The notes under the pieces: generated by a model
What the model saw: only the letters and a program-made list of their open reading frames with translations
The model's database searches: none
Told to the model about the DNA's origin: nothing
Shown here: piece by piece, positions 51,468 to 63,805 of the stretch
How the letters are laid out: each line of letters opens with the position of its first letter
How positions within the stretch are numbered: position 1 is the first letter of the stretch
Translations under genes and position numbers: made by a program
Assembly: GCF_041146395.1 (NCBI RefSeq)
Contig: NC_090989.1
Location: 216,846,843-216,910,842, forward strand
Direction of reading: 5' to 3'
Length of the DNA: 64,000 nucleotides
DNA from: Eulemur rufifrons
Taxonomy: Eukaryota > Chordata > Mammalia > Primates > Lemuridae

Positions 51468-52034
51468 TAACGTGAATGAAACAAGCAGTAATTGCTATAG
51501 GACTGAAGAGACACGTCAATTTTGGCAAAAGCATTTGGGGAACGTCTAAAGTTATAGCTCTTTGATTCAGGTCCGGAATCTCGGGAAGCTCTCTGTGGTC
51601 TAGGTTACTGACTGGGAAGGAGGGGTCCACAACAGGCCTGTAATCAACCTTTCTCTTTACTGGGGATTCCCGGGGGGAAAAAGAGATGATCCAGTCAAAT
51701 TCTCTTCCAAATATGCTGGTAACCAGACCCTCTAATAAACACTGTAACAGTTTTTCCCAGCAGAAAACTAATAGAGTCCTTATCTGTGAAATGCTTTTAG
51801 GATACATACATCAAGTGTGTCTAGGTTGTTTATGATAACAAAACCTGTAATTTGTGGCTACAGGGGGACATGACGGGTTGGAGAATTAACGGGGTATAAA
51901 TGGAGATGTTCACTGAAGTTGTTTCCTTTGTAAATCAGTGTTCCACATGCACGGCTCTCCTCATACTCCCAAGTGAGACCTGAAATGTTAAATTTGAATC
52001 AGAACAAATCTTAAAGCCAAAGACAATGAACCTA

Positions 52035-52110
52035 AATGTTCTTAGCCTTAGTTTCCTCATCTGCAAAATGGGTTGCGGTTGGGAGTGGCTGTGGCATTCG
52101 AAGGGCGAGT
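52035..52110 (+). repeat. MIR fragment next to a PCSK5 exon
   Basis: CTTAGTTTCCTCATCTGCAA then AATGGGTTGCGG, ending about 20 bp from the exon's donor site. Confidence 0.6.
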
Positions 52111-52128
52111 ACGTGCCGAGCGCTTTAC

Positions 52129-52306
52129 CCTTCTCTGCACTGCAGCAGGCACTCTTTTCCCAGCTGGAGCCAGCCCGGTCGGCAGGAGCGGCACTGCGTG
52201 CTGTGTCTCCCTTCACACGTCCTGCAGGAGCTGTGGCAGGGGCCACAGCGGTGGCTGTCCTCATCGGCGTAGTAGCCCTCTGGGCAGTCCTCCACACAGG
52301 TCGTGT
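52129..52306 (-). CDS. PCSK5: PCSK5 exon, furin-like cysteine-rich repeat
   Basis: The exon is 178 nt. The acceptor is CCGTGACAG above 52306 and the donor GTAAAGCG below 52129. The first two bases complete an asparagine begun upstream, giving NTTC, an N-glycosylation sequon formed across the splice junction. It continues VEDCPEGYYADEDSHRC, then CHSSCRTCEG, QCRSCRPGW and LGKECLLQCREG. The exit is phase 2, as needed for the 218-nt exon that follows. A MIR fragment lies immediately on the intron side (about 52035-52110). The pairing of CxxC motifs and the EGYYADEDS phrase are diagnostic of PCSK5 for me. Confidence 0.94.
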
Positions 52307-52639
52307 CTGTCACGGGAGGAAAACAGTCTGTTTGGATATCAGACATGACACAGGTCTTCCAAACCCCCTACATGTTCTCCCCACTTTGTACCATGGTGGG
52401 ACGAGGTGGGTGCAGGAGAAATGGGACAATGTCCCCTTGGGCTGATGGATATGCTTGGGAACTACGATGAAAGTCCTGGGGCCATCAGGAGTTCACAGGA
52501 AACAGAAGTCAGGGTGGACTCGCCATGGCGGGTAGAACAGAAACTACAGTCTGAGTCGTTGTCCAGACAATGGAGCTGGTTAACTAGGGGGAAGCCCCAA
52601 TCCCCTAAAGGGAAAACACCCCCCTCTGTAGTATTTTCC

Positions 52640-53100
52640 TAAGCTGCTTTAACAAATTACCACCAACTTGGTGACTTGAAACAACACAAATTTATTATCT
52701 TACTGTTCTGGAGGTCAGAACTCCAAAATGGGTCCACAAGGCTCTGTTCCTTCTAGAGGATCCAGGGGACGATCTGTCTCCCGGCCTTTTCCATCTGCAT
52801 TCCTGGGCTCGTGGCCCCCTCCTTCATCATCCAAAGCAGCAGCACAGCATCTTCTCTCTCTGTCCCTCTGCTGCTGGTCACATCACTTTCCACTACTACT
52901 ACCTCTCCCCTTGCCTGTCTCTTATCAGACTCCACTGATTACACTGGGCCCACCTGCATAATCCATGACAATCTCCCTGTGCCATGATCTTTAATTAAAG
53001 CACAATTGCAAAGTCCCTTTTACTGTGTAAGGTAATATATTTGTCGGATCTAGGGATGAGGATATGACATCTCCAGGGGGAGCCTTTATTCAGTCTTCCA
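52640..53100 (-). mobile_element. MaLR-like LTR, antisense
   Basis: Begins with GCTTTAACAAATTACCACC, then CAACACAAATTTATTATC and GTTCTGGAGGTCAGAA, and ends near ATGACATCTCCAGGGGG. Typical antisense MLT1-type sequence, in the intron next to a PCSK5 exon. Confidence 0.5.
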
Positions 53101-54249
53101 CAACTTCCAAAAAATTACCCAGTTCATAATTGGCCTGACCCTGGTGGTGTGATGGTGGGGCAGGATGGCGAGAATGGTGAGAAGGCCAGGCCTGAGCAAA
53201 TCCTGTGCCCAGCCCTTGGGGACTACAGGTCTGCGCCATGTCACACACCAACGCTGAAGTCTCAGTTCTAGCCTAACTTGCATGCCCCGTTTAAGGGAAG
53301 ACCACTTTGCAGTGACGAGATGTCTTCCTCTCTCTATGAAGGCATCTGAGGTGACCACTGGTGGCACTCTAGATTGGAGATAATTAGGAAAAAAAGTCCT
53401 GGTGTGGGGGAAAGGTGGGGAGGTAGGGTGGGAAGGGGTGGGAGTGGGATTATATCCATGTGGTTGGAAGAAATGTTTTCACGAAGGAACAACTTCTGGG
53501 AAGGAGAGTCACTGAGATGTGTGTACCAGGAGTGAAGACGGATGGATGGAGAAGACAGTATCTTTGAGTGTTTTCTATGGTGACGTCATCAGCAGTGGTG
53601 TGAGAGTAGGCGTCCCTGTGTCTTAGCAGGGGAATGGTGTCCTTGCTCAACAAGGAGAGGAAAAACTTGCTGTGCATTTCTACTTTGAGTGTCTGGCATC
53701 TCAGGTCTATTCTACTGGCCAGAGAGATAAGTGCTAACGTTCCTGGTCTTCACCAAATCCATCTCTTTCTTTTCTGTCCTACAATTTCTTCTTTCAGTTT
53801 AGTTGAGTATTGTTTCATTTTCTTTCTCCCACACGGTTTCAAGCCTAATCATGGTATCCCTCAGAACCTGAGGGCATCACCTCATTTGAACAAGAACCAT
53901 CAGTCCCGATCTGCGGGAGGTGGCCAACCTTGGACTGTGCCACATGTTGTCCAAGAACATTTATGAATCAATGGACACTAAATCAAGGGGCAATTTTGAT
54001 GAGGAGCAGAATAGCTACGTGTTCTTAAAAGTGCGTCCCCACAGACTGCTTATGAATTACACGGGAATAAGTAGTAATTATGTAGTAGAGAAATTGAACA
54101 TCTTAACCAGATGATCAATGTCAATATCACTGATGAGAGGCAGGTAGGTGTCCTGCGCCCCCAGGTAGGATTCCCAGAGGGCACAATATCACCTGTGAAG
54201 AATTCTGGCTGAGAACGCACACTCTCCCTCCGATCACGGGGAAACGTCA
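53101..54249 (-). other. PCSK5: PCSK5 intron, unassigned
   Basis: G-rich stretch GGTGGGGAGGTAGGGTGGG near 53415. No other feature recognised. Confidence 0.45.
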
Positions 54250-54502
54250 CACCAACCCAAAAGAGGGAATAGGGACCGTATTCTTCTAAAATGTCAGTAT
54301 TATATGAGACAAAGAAAGTCTTGGAAACATTCCAGATTGAAGGAGGCTAAAGGGACATGGAAGCTAAATGCAGTGACTGACTCTAGACTGAACTCTGCTC
54401 TAAAGGGGAATTGACAAAGTTTTAATATGGATGGTGTATTAGAGTATTAATATTGTATCCATGTCAAACTTACTAAAGTTGACAACTTTCCTGTGGTTAT
54501 AT
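54250..54502 (+). mobile_element. Old L1 3' end, left part
   Basis: The sequence resembles the 3' untranslated end of an ancient L1 (GGATGGTGTATTAGAGTATT, CTGTGGTTATATAAG) and resumes at 55305 after the retrocopy. Confidence 0.55.
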
Positions 54503-54516
54503 AAGAAAATATTCCT

Positions 54517-55290
54517 GGGCTCCAAAGCCCCCCATGCAGGCCGCCCGGGCTAGGCCCGCCTTCTGCGCCGTCACAGGGTGGCTCCAAAGCCGGCCATGTA
54601 TGTAAATGCAGAACACTGAAAACATACTGCAAAACGTTTTAGATTTTGGATTTTGTTGTTTTTAGGGGAGTCTCATTTTCACTTGTGTATACAAAAATTT
54701 TAATTTTGAATTTTGAATACGCAATGTTTTAATAAACTTATCCAAAGTTAATGCTAATAACTTTTAGAAATGAAGGAGAAGAACTAGTCTCTTTGGTAAC
54801 ACTAGTTAATCCAATTTCTGGGGTAAGTAGAGTTACCAAAAATCATACTCACCTCTTAAGGAACACATATAATGTACCAATTGATGTATTTACTCAGTTT
54901 TTTATTTTATAGATAAGAAAATTGTCCAAATTTATAGAGTTGGTATGCAAGAGATTTTAATCAAACCTTTTGTGACTGTAAGATTCTTTCTTTCTATAAT
55001 GCTGAGGTATCCCAAAGATAATCACTATTAGTGGTTTATTCATTAAAAGATGAATATTTAGAATATATTTTATCTAGATAAAATTTAGTATAATATAAAT
55101 ACAGAATATAAAATCATGATGGATAAATTTTTAAAAATTGGACCGATTAAATAGACTCCTTTTCTCTCAACAACCACCTTTAAGGTTTTTGTTGAATTAT
55201 GCACTATCAAAATTGGGAAAACTGTCTTAGCTAACATAGCATGATATGAACAATAAATGTCTAGTTGGCAAAAAAAAAAAAAAAAGAAAA
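54517..55290 (+). pseudogene. Processed retrocopy of an unidentified transcript (mostly 3' UTR)
   Basis: The insert is bounded by a perfect 14-bp target duplication, AAGAAAATATTCCT, at 54503-54516 and 55291-55304. It starts GC-rich (about 90 bases), becomes AT-rich, has AATAAATG near 55252 and ends in a poly(A) tract from 55270. These are the marks of L1-mediated insertion of an mRNA. No long frame is present, so it is probably the last coding codons plus the 3' untranslated region of a gene I do not recognise. It interrupts an old L1 3' end in a PCSK5 intron. Confidence 0.75.
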
Positions 55291-55304
55291 AAGAAAATAT
55301 TCCT

Positions 55305-55570
55305 ATTCTTAGGAAATAGGTACTAAAGTATTTGTGGGAAAGGGACCATGATGTGTGTAACTTGCCCTTAAATGGTTTAGAAAAATATACTGTGGATTAT
55401 GATACGTTTACATAGACAGAGGAGAGAGAAGGCAGACAAATGATGGAGTAAATGGGGTCAAAGATCAGCAGTGGGTGAAGTGGTTACACACTATGTGTGC
55501 TGTTCTTGTACTATTCTCATGCTTGTATCTTTTCCGTAGGCTTAAAAATTTCCCAAGCCCAAAGCAAAAA
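55305..55570 (+). mobile_element. Old L1 3' end, right part
   Basis: This is the continuation of the element at 54250-54502 (AAGTATTTGTGGGAAAGGG, CTTGTACTATTCTCATGC, GTAGGCTTAAAAATTTC), matching the typical 3' end of older L1 families. Confidence 0.6.
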
Positions 55571-55671
55571 TTAAAAAGAAAAAAGCCCATATCTACTAGA
55601 CACTAGGCACCGGGCAAGGTGGTTTCCCCGAGGGAGGGAAGAACAAAGCCCTCCTCCCAGCAGTAACTCAC

Positions 55672-55902
55672 TGAGAAGAAGGGTCTTCCTCTGACAAGTG
55701 TGACACTGGTCCTCGGCAGGCCCTGTGCAGCGGAAGCACTCGGCGTGGCAGGGCTTGCACCCAGGAGCCTGTTCATCCCAGTACTCGGAGACGGCACATT
55801 CCTCCTTAGCCACGCAGCCCCCATGGCTGTTCAGCCTCCGGCCTTCCTGACAGGTGGTGCAGGTCCCGGCCGAGGAGCAGGCTGAGCAGTACTCGGGGCA
55901 AT
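55672..55902 (-). CDS. PCSK5: PCSK5 exon, furin-like cysteine-rich repeats
   Basis: The exon is 231 nt. The acceptor is CACCCCCACAG above 55902 and the donor GTGAGTTAC below 55672. The first two bases with the preceding exon's last G give aspartate. The product reads CPEYCSACSSAGTCTTCQEG, RRLNSHGGC, VAKEECAVSEYWDEQAPGC, KPCHAECFRCTGPAEDQC and HTCQRKTLLL, and leaves one base. This is a run of furin-type repeats, each built from CxxC pairs. The exon is GC-rich compared with its AT-rich introns. A strepsirrhine-type Alu begins about 130 bp away on the 5' (higher-coordinate) side. Confidence 0.93.
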
Positions 55903-56041
55903 CTGTGGGGGTGGTGGGGCAGCAAACCGAGAGTGAGACAGGGAGGGCCAGGGCGCCCCTACAGGCAACGGCTCCCCCTAGAAAGGGTGTTCACGTTCCT
56001 TCCACATTTCTTCCAAGATTCTGCTTGTTTCTTTCTTTCTT

Positions 56042-56372
56042 TCTTTCTTTTTTTTTGAGACAGAGTCTCACTCTGTTGCCTGGGCTAGAGTGCCGTAGGG
56101 TCAGCCTAGCTCACAGCAACCTCAAACTCCTGGCTTAAGCGATCCTTCTGCCTCAGCCTCCCGAGTAGCTGGGACTACAGGCATGCGCCACCATGCCCGG
56201 CTAATTTTTTCTATGTATGTTTTTAGCTGCCCATATATTTTCTTTCTATTTTTAGTAGAGATGGGGGTCTTGCTCTTGCACAGGCTGGTCTCAAACTCCT
56301 GATCTCAAGCCATCCTCCCACCTCGGCCTCCCAGAGTGCTAGGATTACAGGCGTGAGCCACTGTGCCCGGCC
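56042..56372 (-). mobile_element. Alu, strepsirrhine-type
   Basis: Antisense full dimer about 140 bp from a PCSK5 exon, with a TTTC-repeat tail on its left. Confidence 0.95.
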
Positions 56373-56479
56373 TTGTATTTATTTCTGAGTGCACAGTGCC
56401 AATGAGAGGGCCTGGCATATTACAGGTGCTCAATAAATATTTTTGTTAGACAAATAAAACAACAACTCACTCCCACCTC

Positions 56480-56790
56480 TGGGTTTTAGCAGTTGCCATT
56501 CTCTCTGTCTAGAATGCTCTTCTCCCAGATATATATGTGGTTTGCTTCCTCCCTCTCTTAGTGATATCTTTTGGGACATCTCTCAATTTTCAACTCCATC
56601 TTGTCCATCTTCCTGTTTCCCTTCCCTGCGTTACTTTTTCTCTTGACTTAACGACTGCAGGATCTGTCTTTCCCAAAAGAATGTGAGCTCCACAAAGTCA
56701 GGATTCTGTCTGTATCACTCCCTGCTCTTGCCCAGGCCTGGAAGAGCACAGGGCACATAGCCGACCCCCAGCAAGTATTTGCTGGAGGAA
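56480..56790 (+). repeat. L2 3' end
   Basis: CTCTGTCTAGAATGCTCTTC, GAATGTGAGCTCCACAAAG and CAAGTATTTGCTGGAGGAAT are in L2 order. Confidence 0.7.
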
Positions 56791-57184
56791 TAGGTGTGTG
56801 GTATTACTGCTGTTCCTATCACCACCTCATTTTAACTAGACCGGGAAACCGAGGCTGGAGATGCTAAGTCGCGTGGCTGGAAAAGGGTAGGATCAGGAGT
56901 TGAACCAGGACCTCAACAAGCACTCTTGCTGGTTCTGCCCCAGTGCCTTGGGAAGGGGTGGGATTTTCAGAGGTGTTTGTACTATCAATTAGGGGGTAAT
57001 TTGGGATGGTCAGAATGGATCCAAAGGCCTCGTGTTTCTTAGGGGAGATCCAGTTTAGAGATTGCTCCGTTCCAGATGCCTCTCTATGCCTACCCAAATC
57101 TTGATTTTTAGTCAGGTCCTTTGCATCTTCTCTCTGGAAATTTTGGTTGTCATTCTGCTTCTTCCTATACCAGATTCCCCGAGC

Positions 57185-57330
57185 CTCCCTTTGGAGCGGT
57201 GGAAAGTGCGATGCATTGTAGGGACAGACCTCGAGTGAGTTTCTCGCTCTGCCCTTACTAGCTGGGTCACACTGAGCAAATGCTTAACTTCTCAACGCAT
57301 CCGTTTCTTTCTCAGACAAATGGAGAAGAC
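57185..57330 (+). repeat. MIR fragment
   Basis: CTAGCTGGGTCACACTGAGC and CGTTTCTTTCTCAGACAAAT are a diverged MIR core. Confidence 0.6.
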
Positions 57331-57342
57331 TGCCACTTATCT

Positions 57343-57545
57343 CAATGGTTCTCAACCCTCACTAAGCACCAGAGTTACAGGGGGACTGGGTGGCTGGATG
57401 GGCAGGGGAAATTTAACAAGTTGGTTCCAGGTTCGCACAGACATCTGTATTTTTTAGAGCTGGGTGATTCTAATGGACAACCAGGGGCCTTTCTCAAGGA
57501 GACAATTAAATCAGATAAACTACTAAAACACACTTTGAGACCTGT
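57343..57545 (+). mobile_element. MER5A-like hAT element
   Basis: Begins ATGGTTCTCAACCCTCAC and ends ACACACTTTGAGACC, the usual ends of MER5-type elements, with GCACCAGAGTTACAGG between them. Confidence 0.55.
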
Positions 57546-58519
57546 AAAGCTCTCTGTGTGGTAAATTACTTTGATTATCAAACACCCGAGAAAGGCCAGA
57601 AGTGGAGCCTCAATGCCTGCCCTAGTACAGACAAGATCAAGATGGCGCTGAAGGCCTTGGCTGAGTCTTCAAACGTCTCCCTGAAGCTGACCCTCAGTTC
57701 CATAGCTGCCTCACGTACTAACTCCTGCCTCCTCTGCAGGCAGACACAGCCGCCCACCTTGAAGTCCACGCTCTGTCACAGGTAGGCAGGTGGGACACTA
57801 ACACTAAATAGTGCTTTATATAAAGCACAAAAAGTGGCATATCCAGATCCCAAGGTTGGAGCAGAAAGCCTCTAGGAGTGAGGCACGTCTTCCTGTTCTA
57901 CCAAAACCCCTGTGTCCTAGGGCATGGGTGGCCTAAGGTTTCTCCATGAAAGGCCGCCCTCAGGCTCTCGCCACTGTTGGGGGGGGGGGGGGGACTGCCC
58001 CTGGGTATCCATCTCATGCCTGCTGGGTGGAAACACAGGCTGAAGTGCCACAGGCTGCCCTATTGCCACGAATCCTGGGGCTCTGGAAAAGCTCCCTCCC
58101 CCAGAACTCTTCATTCATTTGCTTGAGAATACCTCTACTCATGGACAATTTATTTCATTTTTCTGTTCTCTGATAAATAGTAAGAGGCAAACAATGTATG
58201 TCCAGTTAAAATATAAGGAGGTATAAATAACAGCAGAGCCTTTCTTGAACGTGTCAGGACTGAAGTGCCCAGTGGGAGATGGACTGGGGCCTCCGAGCAG
58301 GAGGAACGAAGATGAGGAGGAGGAAGGAGCAGAGCTTTGGGGCAGGGGGGCAGCCAATGGAAGGAGACAGGGGAGACAGAGGACACGGAGCAAGCCCTCT
58401 GTGGCACAGTTTGCTTATGCTATAAACTTATAATGGCTTGACATTTTAAGAAAAATCTGCCATTTGGGGTGACTTTTGAAGGCTCATCGTCTCTGTTGTA
58501 AATCTTCACGTGAGAATTC
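57546..58519 (-). other. PCSK5: PCSK5 intron, unassigned, with poly(G)
   Basis: Contains the G run at 57978 and a purine-rich segment near 58290-58390. No exon by phase or sequence. Confidence 0.5.
57978..57993. repeat. Poly(G) run
   Basis: About 16 consecutive Gs after CCACTGTT in a PCSK5 intron. Length from the assembly may be unreliable. Confidence 0.85.
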
Positions 58520-58651
58520 TTTTTTATTTTTTATAGAGACAGAGCTTAGCTATGTTGCCTAGGCTGGTCTCGAACTCCTGGGCTTAAGCAATCCTCCAGC
58601 CTCAGCTTCCCAAAGTGCTGAGATTACAGGTGTGAGCCACTGCATCAACCT
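58520..58651 (-). mobile_element. Alu monomer (FLAM-like)
   Basis: Single antisense arm (ATAGAGACAGAGCTTAGC to GTGAGCCACTGCATC). Confidence 0.8.
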
Positions 58652-58706
58652 GAGAATTCCTTTTGACCAGTAGTTCTTAGCCACTGGTGTGAGGAGGGTC
58701 TGAAAC

Positions 58707-59251
58707 TGTCCTCACAGGGTTAACAAGATTTACTTGCCAGGTTCTGGACAGAAATATAATGATTTTTTGCACCCTCCCCACCAGTTATAATCAAGCACTA
58801 ATCAGACTGCACTTTGCCCCACTTCCTCATAGCAGCTTATTAACCGAAAGTCATGTAGCACTAAATACTGACCTTTGCAACCCCATCGCTCCTATAAACA
58901 GGATCTCTGATGTTATAATCATAAGGATTTTGTTTAAGAATTGCTTAAGACGTTTTTCAGATCCTGAATTCCAACCAGTTTGAAGACCCCCACAGGAGAA
59001 CCGAATCCGCATGAGCATGTAGTTGCTTCACCTCCCCATCCCGTGACTCCCCCCGATCCCCACACCTTGGCCCACTACTCATCCTGACCCCTTAAAATTC
59101 CTAGTCCCAAACTCCTCAGGGAGGCAGATCGGAGATGCCCTCCTGTCTCCTTGCTTGGCTGCCTTATGGTTAAACCTCTTTCTCTGCTGCAACTCGGTAT
59201 ATGGATGTATTGACTTCCTGCACATCAGGCAACGAACCTGGTATGGTTACA
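58707..59251 (+). mobile_element. Possible LTR
   Basis: The 545-bp segment runs from TGTCCTCACAGG to GGTATGGTTACA, with a C-rich middle, a TTAAAATTCC TATA-like stretch near 59092 and a U5-like end. There is no clear target duplication, so the call is tentative. Confidence 0.45.
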
Positions 59252-59325
59252 GGTCCACATGATTTCTTACTAATAAAAGTTACATGATCAAAGCTTATGA
59301 GTGATTCATTTAAAAAATTCATTAG

Positions 59326-59378
59326 CTGACGCCACGGCATTCACTCTAGCCCAGGCAACAGAGCGAGACTCTGTCTCC

Positions 59379-59407
<29 letters not shown>
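59326..59407 (+). mobile_element. Alu 3' fragment
   Basis: Only the last 50 or so bases of a strepsirrhine-type Alu (GCTGACGCCACGGCATTCAC) plus a long A tail. TCATTAG flanks both sides, so it inserted truncated. Confidence 0.85.
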
Positions 59408-59411
<4 letters not shown>

Positions 59412-59578
59412 TAGAACCAATTCAAAACACACTTCCTTGAGTGGGAGGGTAAAAGGTGAGATGACCGCGGTGGGGCTGGAGCTGTGAAAACCCCAAAGCC
59501 TGTTTTGTCTGGGCAGAAACCCATCTCATTAGGCTCCCTGGGATGCCACGCTCAGCCATGTATCCTGAAAGTCTTTAC

Positions 59579-59815
59579 CTCTGCAATTCTTAGTGTGTTT
59601 TTCATAATAAGTTCCTGCTGGGCACTCGTTCAGGCACTGCCCATCGTAGAGGACCAAGGCAGCACTAGCACAGAGCTCACAGTCATCCGCCTTGGGGCCT
59701 CTGCACTCCAGACAGTCTTCGTGACAGGGGATACAGTGGCGTGAGTCCTCATAGAAGCCTTGGGGACAGGACTGACGGCACATGTCGTTGTGCAGGAAGA
59801 ACTCAGGCAGGCACT
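59579..59815 (-). CDS. PCSK5: PCSK5 exon, furin-like cysteine-rich repeats
   Basis: The exon is 237 nt, the longest internal exon here. The acceptor is GCCCCTAG above 59815 and the donor GTAAAGACT below 59579. It takes one base to form glutamate, then reads CLPEFFLHNDMCRQSCPQGF, YEDSRHCIPCHEDCLEC, GPKADDCELC and YDGQCLNECPAGTYYEKHT, ending KNCR plus one base. An open frame extends into the upstream intron (to 59873) with an apparent ATG. The good acceptor and the phase of the previous exon argue that this ATG is not a start codon. Confidence 0.93.
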
Positions 59816-60903
<1,088 letters not shown>

Positions 60904-61224
60904 TTATTTTTTTAATACCTGTTTGTAAGATTTTGTGCTCAAAAACATGGGAACTTTGAGCTCTGATCTCTAGAACCTAGGATAGTGCTTGGCACACCTG
61001 TGTGTGTACATGTGTGTAGGTGTGTGTAAGAAATCATGCAAAAGCGGGCTCTCGTTTATCTTAGCTTGCAGAATCCTTAATGAGAAGGATGGATCTCGCC
61101 CTCAATTTCCTCAATGACAGGGACACGGAGAGATAAATTTCAGTAAAAGGAGGGAGACTGGTCTCTTTGGACACCCCACCCCCCTCAGCAGAGCCCCGCC
61201 CTCCCCTGGGCTGCTGCCTGGTAC

Positions 61225-61442
61225 CTTTGCATGTTTTTTCGTGGATGCACTCCTGACACATCTCTGGGCAAGGCCGGCACTCCCCCTCCACAGCCACGTG
61301 CCTCTCGGAACAGGTTTCCTGGCACACGCCATGGTGCAGGACAAGGTCTCCTTCACAGGAATGGCAATTGGTGGCATTTCCTTCACACGTTCTGCAAGGA
61401 GAGCTACAGCGTTGACATATACCGTCTTCCGCGTAGAAGCCA
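61225..61442 (-). CDS. PCSK5: PCSK5 exon, furin-like cysteine-rich repeats (most 5' exon in the window)
   Basis: The exon is 218 nt. The acceptor is TTCCTTCTACAG above 61442 and the donor GTACCAGGC below 61225. One base completes a codon from an exon outside the window, followed by GFYAEDGICQRCSSPCRTC, EGNATNCHSC, GVCQETC, ECRPCPEMC and QECIHEKTCK, with one base left over. An NAT sequon is present. The 2.5 kb above it to the window edge shows no further furin-repeat coding, so the preceding exon lies beyond 64000. It has the same length and the same entry and exit phases as the 47.6-kb exon, which suggests duplication of a repeat-coding exon unit. Confidence 0.92.
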
Positions 61443-62329
61443 CTGTAGAAGGAAAAGAGAGCACAACTGGAGAAGCTGATCCACTAGAGAAACGATTCAT
61501 ACCTGGGGGCGAAGGAATTAGAACTAAAAACATTGGTGGCAGAAATAATAAAAATAATAAAAAAAAAAAAAAAAAAAGAACTAAAAACAAAAGGGCCGCT
61601 GCTATTGCCAACCGAAAGGAATCTGCAGGATTTCCCGAGGAAGCCCAGTGAAAAGGAACGTCTAGAAAAGCAGAATGAAAAGGACAGGCATTATTCTTGT
61701 GAGTGTGATCTGTTTGAAAATGACTGTCATGAATTTGTATACAGTTTAGTCATCTTCTCTTTTCCCTGTGACTCCCTGATTTTCATTATTTTTTCTTTCT
61801 TTTTGTTAGAGCTTTAGAGTACAGAATACTTTTTACTCAATTGATAAATTTTTAAAACACTTAATAAGTTAAAAATTGTTTTCAAAAACCTCAAAAGGGT
61901 TAATGCCCTGTAAGATTGGAATCACTTTTGCTTTTGGATGCTGTCTGTCAAGCTCTGATGGCTTCTTCCAAACACACACGTAGGAGCATTTGCACACAGC
62001 AGTAAACACGCTTTGAATACCTGTATGTTTGTGTGCTTGACTTTCTTCCAGGTGGAATCTGATGTCTGCACATAGAGCATCTCTGAGCGATTAGACTATC
62101 ACATTACAGAAATCACTCACTGGTGTGTGAACACAGTAAATATGAAACCCCAATCCTCCCAAATATATTTGGGAGATGAAGAAAGTATAGATAATGTTTC
62201 TTGGAAGGGAGAAGGTGAAAGGAAGAGCTGGAACTTGCAGAAGCAGGAAAAGCATAAACCAGCCTAGAGAAAATAGACTTCTTGGGTCAGAGGTACCTAT
62301 TCCAATTGTTTCTGTAATGACGCTTCTGT
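61443..62329 (-). other. PCSK5: PCSK5 intron upstream of the first visible exon
   Basis: Contains an A run (61560-61577). No further exon recognised. The neighbouring stretch 62736-63121 is also unassigned. Confidence 0.5.
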
Positions 62330-62735
62330 TAGTCAGTTATTGCCATAGTAGTGCTGTGTAACAAACCACCCCAACCCAAACTCGGTGGCTTGAAACACAG
62401 TGACTTGTATGTTTGGCTAAGCAGGTCTAGGCGGGGCTTGGCAGGCTTGATGCCAAGCTGCACACCGGGTCCAGGTCCTCACATCTGTTCCTGGCACAGT
62501 GGCAGCCAAGGCACATTATTCTCATAGCCATGACAGAAGCACAAGAGGGCAAGTCAGTTGGGCACATTTTAATCCCCTGCCTCTGTCCTGCTAACATCTC
62601 ATTGGCCAAAGCAAGTCACATAACCCAGCCAAAGTCAAGGGACAGGGAAGTCCATTTTGTCTCTGGGCATTGCTGCAAAGCTACAGGCAGAGGGCACGGA
62701 CACGAGGAGGGGTGAAGAATTGCAGCAAGTGACTC
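62330..62735 (-). mobile_element. MaLR-like LTR, antisense
   Basis: CTGTGTAACAAACCACCCC, ACTCGGTGGCTTGAAACA and CTCATTGGCCAAAGCAAGTC are typical of an MLT1-type antisense copy. Confidence 0.5.
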
Positions 62736-63121
62736 AATCTACCAGAGTCCTCTTTAAATCTGCCAATGAGGGATCCTCTCCTATACAGCATTTTTATTTG
62801 GTGTATTAATTAACTTTCATACATTTAACCATTCTTTTAGTCATTTATTTAATGTATTCATTCAGCAAACAAAAATGTATTGAGTGTGCCAGGAAGAAAT
62901 AAGATGGGGTGAATAAAAGTCATATTTCTAATGTGGATTTAGAAAGAAAAATTGGAGAAAAAGCAGCTTAGGTAGTAGTATCTAGATGAAAGCTAAGATC
63001 AGGCTTCCACACACATTAATATCCTTGCATTTTTTTGACCAGGATGGAGGACATTTGAAGAACAAAGACTCGGCTACTTTGTCCAAACTAAATCTATCTC
63101 AAGACTAAATGTATGAATTTG

Positions 63122-63269
63122 AGCCAGGCGCGGTGGTGCACACCTTTAATCCCAGTGACTCGAGAGGATCCTGGAGCTCAGGAGTTCAAGGTTGCAGTGA
63201 ACAATGATTGCGCAACTGCACTTCAGCCTGGGTGACAGAGTGAGACTCTGTCTCTTAAAAAACAACAAC
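63122..63269 (+). mobile_element. Alu monomer (FLAM-like)
   Basis: Free monomer running GAGCCAGGCGCGGTGG to GTGACAGAGTGAGACTCTG, with an AAC-rich tail. Confidence 0.85.
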
Positions 63270-63470
63270 GAATTTGCCAAGACAGTGGACAGAAATGTGT
63301 TATATGCTCACCAGGAATTTGATTGGATTTGAGAAATTTGAAATTAAGAAAATTTTGTGCATTCTCAAACAGATTACATTTTCTAACTGAATGAAAATTT
63401 GATGGATTCGTTGTTCCCATGTGTGTATTAATAATGTCAATGGAAAAAAAGCCAAACTCTGTAAAATAAT

Positions 63471-63805
<335 letters not shown>

